Source of the DNA: Thioalkalivibrio sp. ALMg11
GTDB lineage: Bacteria; Pseudomonadota; Gammaproteobacteria; Ectothiorhodospirales; Ectothiorhodospiraceae
Length of the DNA stretch: 64,000 nt
Direction of reading: 5' to 3'
Assembly: GCF_000377905.1 (NCBI RefSeq)
Contig: NZ_KB898873.1
Span: 186,001 to 250,000, forward strand
In this document: positions 40,748-50,086 of the stretch, one piece after another
Numbering within the stretch: the stretch's first letter is position 1
Layout of the letters: each line of letters starts with the position of its first letter
Notes under the pieces: model-generated
What the model was told of the DNA's origin: nothing
What the model saw: only the letters and a program-made list of their open reading frames with translations
The model's database searches: none
Program-made: the position numbers and the translations under genes

Positions 40748-41467
40748 TCAGAAGCGGTTGAGGCTGGCGAGGGGGCCGGAGAGGTCGCGGATGCGCATCC
40801 AGGAGGCGATGCTGGCGCGCCAGCGACGGGTGGGCAGGACCGCATGGGGTACGGTCTGGCTGAGGAACAGCACCAGTGTTCCCGCGCGCGGCTGGATGCG
40901 GTGGATCTCGCGCCCTTCGTTGTCGTAGATCGCGAGCTGGCCACCGTCGCGTTCGCGCCAGTGGCGGTTCAGGTAGAACACCAGCGACAGGCGGCGGCAG
41001 TTGCCGGCCTGGAAGGCGTCCACGTGCCGGGCGTAGTGCGTGCCAGGCGGGTACAGGGCGAAGTGGGACTCCGTCTCGAACAAGCCCGGTATCAGCGCCC
41101 GGCTCGCCTGCAAGCGAATCTCGTCGAGGCGCGCCATGAATGCCTGCTGCGCAGGACTCGCGCCATCCAGCCAGTGAATCCAGTCGCCACGGGTCGCCCG
41201 GTCACGATGGCGCTCGCCCGCACGGCCGATACGCGCCTGCGCCAGTTGCGCCGCATCACGCAGCGCATAGACCTCGTCTCGCAGGGCGTCGACGGTCTCC
41301 GGCGGCAGAAAATCGGACCAGACGAACAGATGCTCGTTCGCCAGCGCATCCAACCAGCCGTCGGGCTCGCAACATTCGGACAAAGAGGAGTCGGCTACGA
41401 CCGGCACGAGGGTCGGCGCGGTCTCGGCGGATTCCAGCCATTCGGGGCTGAGGGCAGGCAGGTTCAC
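40748..41467 (-). CDS. 2-oxoglutarate/Fe(II)-dependent dioxygenase, prolyl-hydroxylase-like
   Basis: A 239-residue protein of the P4Hc/SM-20 type. The iron site is HVDAF (HxD) with the distal His in TVPHAVLPT and the 2-oxoglutarate-binding Arg in RRWRASIASW, in the right order and spacing. The N-terminal 100 residues are helical. Its substrate is unknown; bacterial members hydroxylate ribosomal or elongation-factor residues. Confidence 0.87.
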   Translation of the reverse strand: MNLPALSPEWLESAETAPTLVPVVADSSLSECCEPDGWLDALANEHLFVWSDFLPPETVDALRDEVYALRDAAQLAQARIGRAGERHRDRATRGDWIHWLDGASPAQQAFMARLDEIRLQASRALIPGLFETESHFALYPPGTHYARHVDAFQAGNCRRLSLVFYLNRHWRERDGGQLAIYDNEGREIHRIQPRAGTLVLFLSQTVPHAVLPTRRWRASIASWMRIRDLSGPLASLNRF

Positions 41468-41613
41468 GTACTCGGGTCTTCCATTCGGGCCGCGATCGCG
41501 GCGCGCAGGCGGGCGCCTGCCAGGCAGACACCTATATCAGCATCTCCCCACAGGATATATACCGGGAACGCCGGAATGCGCAAGGGCTTTGCATCGCCAT
41601 GGGCCAACGACCC

Positions 41614-42387
41614 TTAGTGCGTCAGAAAACCGCCAGCGATCAGGTGCTGGCGCAGGGCGGCCTGGGCCTCGGTGACGCGGGCGCGGGGGCCGCGCAGGCC
41701 CAGCTCGACCTGCGGCGCATGGCGGTCCATGCGCGGGAGGCAGGAGATGCGCAGGTCGGGGAATGCGGCCTCCATGGCCTCGAGCACCGGGACCAGGCGG
41801 CTCTCGGTGACATTCTCCAGGCGCAGGACCTCTTCCACGGCGCCCGCCGCCGCGTCGCGGTCGGGGAAGCGCTGCTCCAGGACCCAGCGGGCCATGGGCT
41901 CGGCCATGGCCGGGAAACCGGGTACGCAGTGGTGCTGCTGGCAACTAAACCCGGGGATACCGTTGACCGGGTTGGGGATCAGGCTGGCGCCCTCGGGGAG
42001 CTCGGCCATCCGTACGCGGTGGGGCCAGGCGTCCGCGCCAAAGCGTTGCTCGAGGATGGCCATGAACTCGGGATGGGGCGCCAGCGGGCGGCCCAGCGCC
42101 TCGGCCAGGCAGGCGCGGGTGCGGTCATCCGGGGTCGCGCCAATGCCGCCGAAGCTGAACACCTCGGCGCCGCTCGCCAGGGTTTCGCGGAAGGTCTGCG
42201 TCAGCAGGCGGGCGTTATCGCCCACGATACGGATCCACGCGAGTTCGAGCCCCTTTTGCGCCAGCGCCTCGGTCAGGTGGCCCTGGTGGCGATCGCGGCG
42301 CTTCCCGCTCAGGAGCTCGTCGCCGATGATCACGGCGCCGATCTCAATTGTGTTCGATCCCCGGCCGTCCATCGCGGGTCGATCCAT
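41614..42387 (-). CDS. CinA-like molybdopterin-binding-domain protein
   Basis: A 257-residue MoaB/Mog-like domain protein of the competence/damage-inducible CinA N-terminal type (AVIIGDELLSGKRRDRHQGH; FSFGGIGATPDDRTR). It lacks the C-terminal nicotinamide-nucleotide amidase domain of full CinA. It follows hemH by seven bases. Start at 42387 chosen by context; an ATG five codons later is possible. Confidence 0.8.
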   Translation of the reverse strand: MDRPAMDGRGSNTIEIGAVIIGDELLSGKRRDRHQGHLTEALAQKGLELAWIRIVGDNARLLTQTFRETLASGAEVFSFGGIGATPDDRTRACLAEALGRPLAPHPEFMAILEQRFGADAWPHRVRMAELPEGASLIPNPVNGIPGFSCQQHHCVPGFPAMAEPMARWVLEQRFPDRDAAAGAVEEVLRLENVTESRLVPVLEAMEAAFPDLRISCLPRMDRHAPQVELGLRGPRARVTEAQAALRQHLIAGGFLTH

Positions 42388-42394
42388 CGCCGAT

Positions 42395-43489
42395 CTACTG
42401 CTTGGCGCCCATGGCCAGCGCGCGCTCGCGGGCGGCCGCACGCGCCTCGGGGGCGTTGTCCGGATCATTGAGCCATGGCGCCAGATGCTGCTGCAGCAGC
42501 CCGGTCAGGAAGTCGAGGTGATCGGCGCGGTCGTTCAGCGCCGGGATGTAGTGGAAGCGCTCGCCTCCGGCCTCGGTGAAGATCTCGCGGTTCTCGTCGC
42601 CGATCTCCTCAATGGTCTCCAGGCAATCCGCCGAAAAACCAGGGCAGATCACATCCACCGAGCGCACGCCCTGCCCCGGCAAGGCCTCCAGCGTCTTGTC
42701 GGTGTAGGGCTGCAGCCACTCCTCGCGACCGAAGCGCGACTGGAAGGTGACCTGCCACTGGTCATCGTTCAGCCCCAGCGCCTGCGCGAGCTTGTGCCCG
42801 GTGGCGTGGCACAGGCAGTGGTAGGGGTCGCCCTGCAGCAGGTAGCGCTTGGGGATACCGTGGAAAGACATCATCAGGCGATCGGCCTGACCATGCGCCT
42901 GCCAGTGCTCGCGCACGCTGCTGGCCAGGGCCTCGATGTAGCCGGGCTGGGCGTCATAGGCGGCGATGAACTGCAGATCCGGCACCCAGCGCCAGCCCTT
43001 GAGCACGTCGGCCACGGCATCGAAGGTGGAGCCATTGGTGCTGGCCGAGTACTGAGGGTACAGCGGCAGGACGACCACACGCCGCACGCCCTGGCGGCGC
43101 AGTTCGTCCAGCCCGGATTCAATGGACGGGTTGCCGTAGCGCATGCCGAGTGCGACCGGGACATCCTCTCCGATCTGTTCGGCCAGACGCTGGCGCACGC
43201 CCTCCGCCTGGCGTTTCGAGATCGCCAGCAGCGGCGAGCCCTCGTCGGTCCACACGGTTGCGTATTTCGCCGCCGAGCGCTTGGGGCGGATGTTCAGGAT
43301 CACGCCATTCAGGATCAGCCACCAGATGGGGCGCGGGACCTCGACCACGCGCGGGTCCCAGAGGAATTCCTTCAGGTAGCGCCGCAAGGCGGGCGCGGTG
43401 GGTTCGTCCGGCGTCCCCAGGTTGGTCAGCAATACGCCGACGCCGCGCGCCTGGCCGTGGCGATAATCCGCTTCTCCGAAGTACTTCAT
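42395..43489 (-). CDS. hemH: ferrochelatase
   Basis: A 364-residue enzyme inserting Fe2+ into protoporphyrin IX. The family start GVGVLLTNLGTPDEPTAPA and LPLYPQYSASTNGSTFDAV are present, with the catalytic His in MSFHGIPKRYL and the acidic site residues in the C-terminal CPGFSADCLETIEE. AAGGAG is four bases before the ATG at 43489. Supply of haem fits the cytochromes encoded further right. Confidence 0.96.
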   Translation of the reverse strand: MKYFGEADYRHGQARGVGVLLTNLGTPDEPTAPALRRYLKEFLWDPRVVEVPRPIWWLILNGVILNIRPKRSAAKYATVWTDEGSPLLAISKRQAEGVRQRLAEQIGEDVPVALGMRYGNPSIESGLDELRRQGVRRVVVLPLYPQYSASTNGSTFDAVADVLKGWRWVPDLQFIAAYDAQPGYIEALASSVREHWQAHGQADRLMMSFHGIPKRYLLQGDPYHCLCHATGHKLAQALGLNDDQWQVTFQSRFGREEWLQPYTDKTLEALPGQGVRSVDVICPGFSADCLETIEEIGDENREIFTEAGGERFHYIPALNDRADHLDFLTGLLQQHLAPWLNDPDNAPEARAAARERALAMGAKQ

Positions 43490-43618
43490 GGGGCTCCTTG
43501 CAGGCATGGGGGGCGGTGACTTCCTGTCGGAGTCACCGTTTGTCGCTTTGGTTCAGCACCGAATCAAGTTCGGGGAAGGATACCGCGGTAGTGCGATCTG
43601 GCGCGCGGCAGGTCCGGA

Positions 43619-44200
43619 TCAACCGAGGCGGCCACGCAGGGGGCTGGTGCGCGGGAAGTGCGCCTGCAGGAACTCCATCTGGTCGGCCAGCACGCGCTTG
43701 CCCTTGAGGAAGATATATTCCGCGTGGGTGGGCGTGAACGGGATGGCAAGCAACTGCATCCCGGCCTCTTCCGGCGTGAACCCGGCCTTGTGGTTGTTGC
43801 AGCGCTTGCAGGCGGTGACCACGTTGGTCCAGGTGTCCTCGCCATCCTGACTGATTGGGGTCACGTGATCGCGCGACAGATCGCGCTCGAGGAACGAATG
43901 ACCGCAGTAGAGGCAAAGATGGGCATCGCGGCGGAACAGCGTGGTGTTGTTGAGCGGGGGGATGTAGTCGTTGAAGCGGGACTGGCGGGTGCCGTGGGTG
44001 GCGATGATCGAGTTGACCTCGACCCGCGACTGCAACCCGGTGCGCGCGTTGATGCCGCCGCGCATGCGATAAAGCGGGCTGCCACAGGTGTAGGCCACCT
44101 GCTCGGTGTAATAGAGGCGCACGGCCTGCTCCAGGCCGATCCACTCCAGCGGCATGCCCGCGGCATCCGTGCGCAGGACCTGATGCTCATTCGGCAACAT
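43619..44200 (-). CDS. HNH endonuclease
   Basis: A 193-residue HNH nuclease. The metal-binding CLYCG and later CKRCNNHK flank the catalytic RDHVTPISQDGEDTW, an IscB/5-methylcytosine-type HNH core as found in many stand-alone proteobacterial HNH proteins. The N-terminal part (LRTDAAGMPLEWIGLEQAVR) is typical of that stand-alone family. Start chosen at 44200; an in-frame ATG at 44263 lies within a perfect inverted repeat. Substrate unknown. Confidence 0.83.
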   Translation of the reverse strand: MLPNEHQVLRTDAAGMPLEWIGLEQAVRLYYTEQVAYTCGSPLYRMRGGINARTGLQSRVEVNSIIATHGTRQSRFNDYIPPLNNTTLFRRDAHLCLYCGHSFLERDLSRDHVTPISQDGEDTWTNVVTACKRCNNHKAGFTPEEAGMQLLAIPFTPTHAEYIFLKGKRVLADQMEFLQAHFPRTSPLRGRLG

Positions 44201-44226
44201 GACCCCGTCCCGTCTCAAGGAAACAC

Positions 44227-44261
44227 GGATTTGCTCACGCGGCGTACGGGTGAGCAAATCC
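44227..44261. repeat. perfect 12-bp inverted repeat upstream of the HNH gene
   Basis: GGATTTGCTCAC (44227-44238) and GTGAGCAAATCC (44250-44261) are exact reverse complements with an 11-base loop, 27 bases before the chosen HNH start. Confidence 0.75.
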
Positions 44262-44429
44262 ATGCCGCCTTCGATACCCGAAAAACAATAAACAGCCTTC
44301 AGGAACAAAGCAATTACAACACCATGACTCGCGGTATCGTAAGCTCGCCCGACTTGACGGCCCCTGCAATGAGCGTGGACACGGTTTAAGCACGAGGCCG
44401 GATCCGCTACACTCGCGGGTCGTTTTTTG

Positions 44430-44458
44430 TGCGGCACGCTCGAATCACGCGTGCCGCA
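44430..44458. repeat. perfect 10-bp inverted repeat upstream of pntAA
   Basis: TGCGGCACGC (44430-44439) and GCGTGCCGCA (44449-44458) flank a nine-base spacer, about 80 bases before the pntAA start; an operator or leader hairpin is possible. Confidence 0.65.
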
Positions 44459-44534
44459 TCCGATTTCACCACCCGCGAGCGCGGCTGATCGTCCCATAGG
44501 GAATACGGGAACGCTTGGCCCGGGGAGAGAGCGC

Positions 44535-45668
44535 ATGGCAATCAAATTATCCGTTCCCAAGGAATCCGCCAGTGGCGAGCGCCGCGTGGCCCTGGATCCG
44601 TCGGTAGCGGCCAAGTTCAGCGATATGGGCGTCACGGTGCAGCTGGAAAAAGGTGCCGGTTCCGAGGCCCATTTCCCGGACGCGGCCTACGAGAAGGCCT
44701 CCGTGGTCGACACCGAAACCGCCTACGGCCAGTCGGACCTGATGGTCCGCGTGGCACCGCCGACGGTCGAGGAGGTCAACCAGCTGCCGGAAGGCTCGAC
44801 CGTGGTCAGCCTGTTCCATGCCCACCGTAACCCGGACGTGGTCAAGGCGATGCAGGAGCGCAAGATCCTGAGCTTCGCGATGGAGCTGATCCCGCGCATC
44901 TCGCGCGCCCAGAGCATGGACGTGCTGTCCTCGCAGGCGGCCGTGGTCGGCTACAAGGGCGCCATCATGGGTTCCGATCTTTCCTGCCGTTTCTTCCCGA
45001 TGCTGACCACCGCGGCCGGCACCATCCGCCCGGCCAAGGTGATCGTGATCGGCGCTGGCGTGGCTGGGCTGCAGGCGATCGCCACGGCCAAGCGCCTGGG
45101 CGCGATGGTCGAGGCCTATGACGTGCGCTCCGCCACCAAGGAGCAGGTCGAATCGCTGGGTGCGAAGTTCCTCGATCTCGGCGTCTCCGCCGAAGGCGAG
45201 GGCGGCTACGCCCGCGAACTCACCGCGGAAGAGAAAAAGCAGCAGCAGGACGCGCTGGGCGAGTACATCGCCAAGGCCGACGTGCTGATCACTACCGCCG
45301 CGATCCCGGGTCGCGCCGCGCCCAAGCTGATCCCCAAGACCATGGTCGAGGGCATGAAGCCGGGTGCCGTCATCATCGACCTGGCGGCCGAGGGTGGCGG
45401 CAACTGCGAGCTGAGCAAGCCCGGCGAGACCCACGACCACAAGGGCGTGATCATTCATGCCCCGTTGAACGTGCCCTCGCAGGTCCCGCTGCATGCCTCC
45501 GAGATGTATGCCAAGAACCTGCTGAATTTCCTCACGCCGATGATCGCCGAGGGCGGCGAATTCCAGCCCGACTGGGATGACGAGGTCATCGCCAAGAGCG
45601 TGCTGACCCGCGACGGCGAGATCGTGCACGAGGCCACCCGCGAGGCCCTGAAGGGAGCGCAATCATGA
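44535..45668 (+). CDS. pntAA: NAD(P) transhydrogenase alpha subunit, part 1
   Basis: A 377-residue dI (NAD-binding) subunit of the proton-translocating transhydrogenase. The N-terminus IKLSVPKESASGERRVALDP and the Rossmann motif VIVIGAGVAGLQAI near residue 170 are characteristic. The alpha chain is split into two genes here, as in many alpha- and gammaproteobacteria. GGGAGA precedes the ATG. The stop overlaps the next start as ATGA. Confidence 0.96.
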   Translation: MAIKLSVPKESASGERRVALDPSVAAKFSDMGVTVQLEKGAGSEAHFPDAAYEKASVVDTETAYGQSDLMVRVAPPTVEEVNQLPEGSTVVSLFHAHRNPDVVKAMQERKILSFAMELIPRISRAQSMDVLSSQAAVVGYKGAIMGSDLSCRFFPMLTTAAGTIRPAKVIVIGAGVAGLQAIATAKRLGAMVEAYDVRSATKEQVESLGAKFLDLGVSAEGEGGYARELTAEEKKQQQDALGEYIAKADVLITTAAIPGRAAPKLIPKTMVEGMKPGAVIIDLAAEGGGNCELSKPGETHDHKGVIIHAPLNVPSQVPLHASEMYAKNLLNFLTPMIAEGGEFQPDWDDEVIAKSVLTRDGEIVHEATREALKGAQS

Positions 45669-45976
45669 CCATCGAAGGCTTTATCGCGCTGTACATCTTC
45701 ATGCTCGCAGCCTTCACCGGCTACGAGATCATCTCCAAGGTCCCGGTCATCCTGCACACCCCGCTGATGTCCGGTTCCAACTTCGTCCACGGCATTGTGC
45801 TGGTCGGGACCATGGTCGCACTCGGCCAAGCCACGACCCCGCTGGAACAGGCGATCGGCTTTGTCGCCGTCATCCTGGCCGCCGGCAACGCCGTGGGTGG
45901 CTATGTCGTCACCGAACGCATGCTGGAGATGTTCAAGACCAGCAAGAAGGACGACAAGAAGGGAGATAACGCATGA
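45665..45976 (+). CDS. pntAB: NAD(P) transhydrogenase alpha subunit, part 2
   Basis: A 103-residue membrane subunit carrying part of the dII proton channel, with three hydrophobic segments and a Lys-rich C-terminal tail (KTSKKDDKKGD). It overlaps both neighbours by four bases. Confidence 0.94.
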   Translation: MTIEGFIALYIFMLAAFTGYEIISKVPVILHTPLMSGSNFVHGIVLVGTMVALGQATTPLEQAIGFVAVILAAGNAVGGYVVTERMLEMFKTSKKDDKKGDNA

Positions 45977-47361
45977 GCCTGATTATCAACCTCGCCTACT
46001 TTGCGGCGGCGGTCCTGTTCATCGTCGGCCTCAAGCAGATGTCCTCGCCGACCACCGCGCGGCCGGGGATCATGTGGGCCGGCGTGGGCATGGTGCTCGC
46101 CACGGTCGTGACCTTCGTGCACCCGGAGGTCTCCGGGCGCGTGAACTACACCCTGATCGTCCTGGGTATCGTCATCGGTGGCGGTCTGGCCTGGTGGAGT
46201 GGCAAGAAGGTCGCGATGACCGACATGCCGCAGATGATCGCGCTGTACAACGGCATGGGCGGCGGCGCCGCGGCCGGCATCGGCGCGATCTACCTCCTGC
46301 AGGCCAGCCCGGAAAGCGTCACCAATACGGGTCTCGCGATCGCCACCACCGGCTCACTGATCGGTTCGGTGGCCTTCTCCGGCTCGCTGGTGGCCTACGC
46401 CAAGCTGCAGGGCCTGATGAAGAAGACCTTCCACTTCCCGGGCCAGCAGGTGGCGAACATCGCCATCTTCGCCATCACCGTGATCCTCGGCTTCATGCTG
46501 GCGACCGGTGGCGGCGAGATCGGCTCGGCCACGCTGCTGCTGTTCTTCATCCTGTCGCTGGCCTTCGGCATCCTGATGACCCTGCCGATCGGCGGCGCCG
46601 ACATGCCGGTGGTCATCTCGCTGTACAACGCCCTGACCGGCCTGGCAGTCGGCCTGAAGGGGATCGTGCTCGACAACCCGGCACTGATGATCGCCGGCAT
46701 CGTCGTCGGCGCGGCCGGTACGCTGCTGACCCAGCTGATGGCCAAGGCGATGAACCGCCCGATCAGTAACATCCTGTTCAGCCAGTTCGGTGGCGGCGGC
46801 GGGGGTGCCGAGGAAGCGATCGAGGGCACCATGAAGGAGGTCCAGGCCAACGACGCCGGGATCATGATGGCCTTTGCCGAGAAGGTGATCATCGTGCCGG
46901 GCTACGGCATGGCCGTGGCGCAGGCGCAGCACAAGGTCTGGGAATTCACCCAGCTGCTGCAGAAGCGCGGCGTGGACGTGAAGTTCGCGATCCACCCGGT
47001 CGCGGGCCGCATGCCCGGGCACATGAACGTCCTGCTGGCCGAGGCCGGCGTGCCCTACGACATTATCTTCGACCTCGACGAGATCAACGAGGAGTTCAAG
47101 ACCGCGGATGTCGCCATGGTAATCGGCGCCAACGACGTCGTGAACCCGGTGGCCCGGACCAATCCGGACTCGCCGATCTACGGCATGCCGATCCTGAACG
47201 CGGACCAGGCGCACAACGTCATCTGCGTGAAGCGCGGCAAGGGCTCCGGTTTCTCGGGCATCGAGAACCACCTGTTCTATGCCGACAACAACCAGATGCT
47301 GTACGGCGACGGCCAGAAGGTGGCCGCCGAACTGGTGGCATCGGTGAAGGCCCTCGGCTAG
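45973..47361 (+). CDS. pntB: NAD(P) transhydrogenase beta subunit
   Basis: A 462-residue subunit: about nine membrane segments of dII followed by the NADP-binding dIII domain (KVIIVPGYGMAVAQAQHKVW, then MPGHMNVLLAEAGVPYD and VIGANDVVNP). The complex makes NADPH from NADH using the proton motive force. Confidence 0.97.
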   Translation: MSLIINLAYFAAAVLFIVGLKQMSSPTTARPGIMWAGVGMVLATVVTFVHPEVSGRVNYTLIVLGIVIGGGLAWWSGKKVAMTDMPQMIALYNGMGGGAAAGIGAIYLLQASPESVTNTGLAIATTGSLIGSVAFSGSLVAYAKLQGLMKKTFHFPGQQVANIAIFAITVILGFMLATGGGEIGSATLLLFFILSLAFGILMTLPIGGADMPVVISLYNALTGLAVGLKGIVLDNPALMIAGIVVGAAGTLLTQLMAKAMNRPISNILFSQFGGGGGGAEEAIEGTMKEVQANDAGIMMAFAEKVIIVPGYGMAVAQAQHKVWEFTQLLQKRGVDVKFAIHPVAGRMPGHMNVLLAEAGVPYDIIFDLDEINEEFKTADVAMVIGANDVVNPVARTNPDSPIYGMPILNADQAHNVICVKRGKGSGFSGIENHLFYADNNQMLYGDGQKVAAELVASVKALG

Positions 47362-47407
47362 TCGGCCTGCCCCACTCGCGGGGCCCGGACACCGGGCCCC
47401 GCAACCC

Positions 47408-47442
47408 AAACCCGGTCACCGTTTTGCGGTGCCGGGTTTTTT
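47408..47442 (+). terminator. intrinsic terminator of the pnt operon
   Basis: AACCCGGTCACC and GGTGCCGGGTT pair around a short loop, with one extra T on the left arm, and are followed by TTTTTT. Confidence 0.85.
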
Positions 47443-47769
47443 GTTGTTCGCCCCCTGGGGCCAGGATTGAACCCGGAAATCTGTACGCTTCCTGTACAGA
47501 CTACCCACAAGGGCCGGGGTCAGGCGTCGGTTAGCACACACAGCGCGTACGCGGTTTCATATAGCTATCGTAACTCACTGTTTTACCGATTAAAAATGGA
47601 TGTGGTCGATATTTGTCCAATCCAAGCAGGCTCCAGCAGTAACAAGCATTTAGGGGTGTTCATACCGATTCACCCACAGTGTTATCCACAGCTTCTGTGG
47701 ATAACACCGCTACCCGCAGTGCTACCACCCACTCCCCCTCCCCGGGACCCGACGCAGTAGACTGTGCGC
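47443..47769. other. A/T-rich intergenic region before priA
   Basis: Clearly richer in A and T than the neighbourhood, especially 47550-47660. No gene. It ends with the perfect inverted pair of DnaA boxes. Confidence 0.65.
47679..47707. promoter_or_regulatory. perfect 13-bp inverted repeat with two DnaA boxes
   Basis: GTGTTATCCACAG (47679-47691) and CTGTGGATAACAC (47695-47707) are exact reverse complements three bases apart. Each contains the perfect DnaA box TTATCCACA. The pair lies about 60 bases before priA. Confidence 0.8.
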
Positions 47770-49986
47770 ATGCCTGCCGCGCCCCGAATCGCCCGCATCG
47801 CGCTGGATCGCCCCCTGGACCGGCTGTTCGATTACCGCATCCCCGAGGACCTGGCGCTTGCGCCCGGCCAGCGGGTTCGCGTGCCCTTCGGACGCGGGTC
47901 GACCATCGGGGTCGTGGTCGAGCTGGCAGCCACCAGCGAGGTGCCGCCCGGCCGCCTGCGTCCGATCCAGGCAGCACCGGAGGCGGAACCGCTCCTGGGC
48001 CCCCACCTGCTGGAGCTTCTGCAGTTCGGGGCGCGCTACTACCACCACCCCCTTGGCGAGGCCCTGCTGGGGGCCCTCCCGCCGGCCCTGCGCCACGGCG
48101 ACCCGCTGCCCGCTCTGACCCCGGAGACGCTGTGGCGGCTGACACCCGAGGGCGGCCGGGCACTGGCCGACGGTGACGCCCGCGGGCGACGCCAGCAGGC
48201 CGTCCTCCGCGCCCTGGCCGACCCGCAACCCACACCGCACACTCTACCGGCCCTGGATCGCGCCACCCTGGCCGCCACCACCGGGTTGCAGCTGGCGCCG
48301 CGCGAACTGCGCGGGTTTGCGGAACGCGGATGGCTGGAGGCGATCACGCCCGACCCGGCGCACCCGCCACCCCCGAACACCAGCGACCACACCCTGACCG
48401 CCGAGCAGCGCGCCGCGGTGGACGCCCTGACCCCGGATCCCGGCGCACCCCTGCTGCTGGAGGGCGTGACCGGCAGCGGCAAGACCGAGGTCTACCTGCA
48501 AATGGCCGAACGCGCGCTAGCAAGCGGCCGCGCGGTCCTGTTCCTGATCCCCGAGATCGCCCTGACACCTCAGCTGAGCGCGCGCATCCAGCAGCGCTTC
48601 CCCGGGCAGGTCGCACTACTCCACTCCGGACTGGCCGAGGGCGAGCGCCTGCGCGCCTGGGAGGCCGCCCGTCAGGGGCAACGCCGCATCGTGGTCGGCA
48701 CCCGTTCCGCGCTGTTCACGCCCCTGCCCGATCTCGGCCTGATCATCGTCGACGAGGAGCACGACAGCGCCTTCAAACAGCAGGACGGCTTTCGCTACAA
48801 CGCCCGCGACCTGGCCATCAAGCGCGGCCAGCTGGAACAGGCCGCGGTGGTCCTGGGCTCGGCCACGCCGACCCTGGAGACCCTGCATGCAGCGACCACC
48901 GGCCGCTATGCCCACGCCCGCCTGGCCACGCGCCCGGACGGCTCTCAACCGCCCACCGTCGAGACCGTCGACACTCGAGTGCATACCCCGGACGAGGGCC
49001 TGACCGCCCCGCTTCTGGATGTCATGCAGCAGACCCTCGCGGCCGGCCACCAGTGCTTCCTGCTGCTCAACCGGCGCGGCTTTGCCCGCGTGCTGGCCTG
49101 CGACGCCTGCGGCTGGGTCGCCGAATGCCCGGACTGCGACGCGCGCCTGACCATCCATGCCCACAATCCACGTGCCGTCTGTCACCTCTGCGGCCACCAG
49201 GAACCGCGCCCCCAGCGCTGCCCGCAATGCGGCGAGGCCCTGGCGCAGCGCGGCCTCGGCACCCAGCGCCTGGAACAGGCCCTGGCCCGCCACTTCCCGA
49301 CCACCCCGTTGATCCGCCTGGACCGCGACAGCATCCGCCACAAGGGGGCGCTGGAGGAGGCACTGGACCGCATCCGCCAGCTGGATGCCGCCATCGTCGT
49401 GGGCACCCAGATGCTGGCCAAGGGCCACGACTTCCCGCAGGTCGGCCTGGTCGGCGTGATCGACGTCGATCAGGGCCTGTTCAGCGTTGACCTGCGCGCC
49501 ACCGAGAACACCCTTCAGCTGATCGTGCAGGCGGCCGGACGCGCCGGACGCGGTTCCGGCGGCGGCCGCGTCCTGCTGCAGACTGGCCACCCGGACCACC
49601 CCCTGATCCGCGGCCTGAACGCCGCGGACTACCCGGCGATGGTCGCGCCCCTGCTGGAGGAGCGCGCAGCCGCCGAGATGCCGCCCCACGGCCACCTGGC
49701 CCTGGTCCGCGTCGAGGCAGGCGATGCCGAGACCACCCGCCGCCACGCCGAGCGCGTCGCCACCCACCTGCGCAACGCCGCTGCCGAAGGCCTGCGTGTG
49801 CTGGGCCCGGCCCCCGCGCCGCGCCACCGCGTCAATCGCCGCTTCCGCGAACAGATCCTGCTGCAGTCCACCCAACGCGGCCCCCTCCATCGGAGCCTGA
49901 CCCGCGCCCGCCACGCCTGGCAGGCCGATGACCTCCCGCGCGGCACCCGCATCGCCATCGATATCGACCCGGTCTCGCTCGCGTAA
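47770..49986 (+). CDS. priA: primosomal protein N' (replication restart helicase)
   Basis: A 738-residue superfamily 2 helicase. Walker A is GVTGSGKTE near residue 232, motif II is DEEHDSAFKQQDGFRYN-type, and eight cysteines form the two zinc sites (CDACGW, CPDC, CHLCGH, CPQCGE, residues about 445-490). The N-terminal 3'-end-binding domain starts IARIALDRPLDRLFDYRIP. Start taken at the ATG at 47770; a GTG two codons before is in frame. Confidence 0.96.
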   Translation: MPAAPRIARIALDRPLDRLFDYRIPEDLALAPGQRVRVPFGRGSTIGVVVELAATSEVPPGRLRPIQAAPEAEPLLGPHLLELLQFGARYYHHPLGEALLGALPPALRHGDPLPALTPETLWRLTPEGGRALADGDARGRRQQAVLRALADPQPTPHTLPALDRATLAATTGLQLAPRELRGFAERGWLEAITPDPAHPPPPNTSDHTLTAEQRAAVDALTPDPGAPLLLEGVTGSGKTEVYLQMAERALASGRAVLFLIPEIALTPQLSARIQQRFPGQVALLHSGLAEGERLRAWEAARQGQRRIVVGTRSALFTPLPDLGLIIVDEEHDSAFKQQDGFRYNARDLAIKRGQLEQAAVVLGSATPTLETLHAATTGRYAHARLATRPDGSQPPTVETVDTRVHTPDEGLTAPLLDVMQQTLAAGHQCFLLLNRRGFARVLACDACGWVAECPDCDARLTIHAHNPRAVCHLCGHQEPRPQRCPQCGEALAQRGLGTQRLEQALARHFPTTPLIRLDRDSIRHKGALEEALDRIRQLDAAIVVGTQMLAKGHDFPQVGLVGVIDVDQGLFSVDLRATENTLQLIVQAAGRAGRGSGGGRVLLQTGHPDHPLIRGLNAADYPAMVAPLLEERAAAEMPPHGHLALVRVEAGDAETTRRHAERVATHLRNAAAEGLRVLGPAPAPRHRVNRRFREQILLQSTQRGPLHRSLTRARHAWQADDLPRGTRIAIDIDPVSLA

Positions 49987-50086
49987 GCCGCTACCCGATT
50001 CCCTTCGAGCAGGCGCCGCCGGGGCGGCACGCCCAGCGCTTCCGGGTTAGAATGCGGCCCTTTTTACACGACGGATCGAGTCCCTC

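Noticed and set aside
47443-47769. Chromosomal replication origin
   Set aside because: Only one palindromic pair of DnaA boxes is present and no dnaA, dnaN, gidA or parAB genes are nearby.
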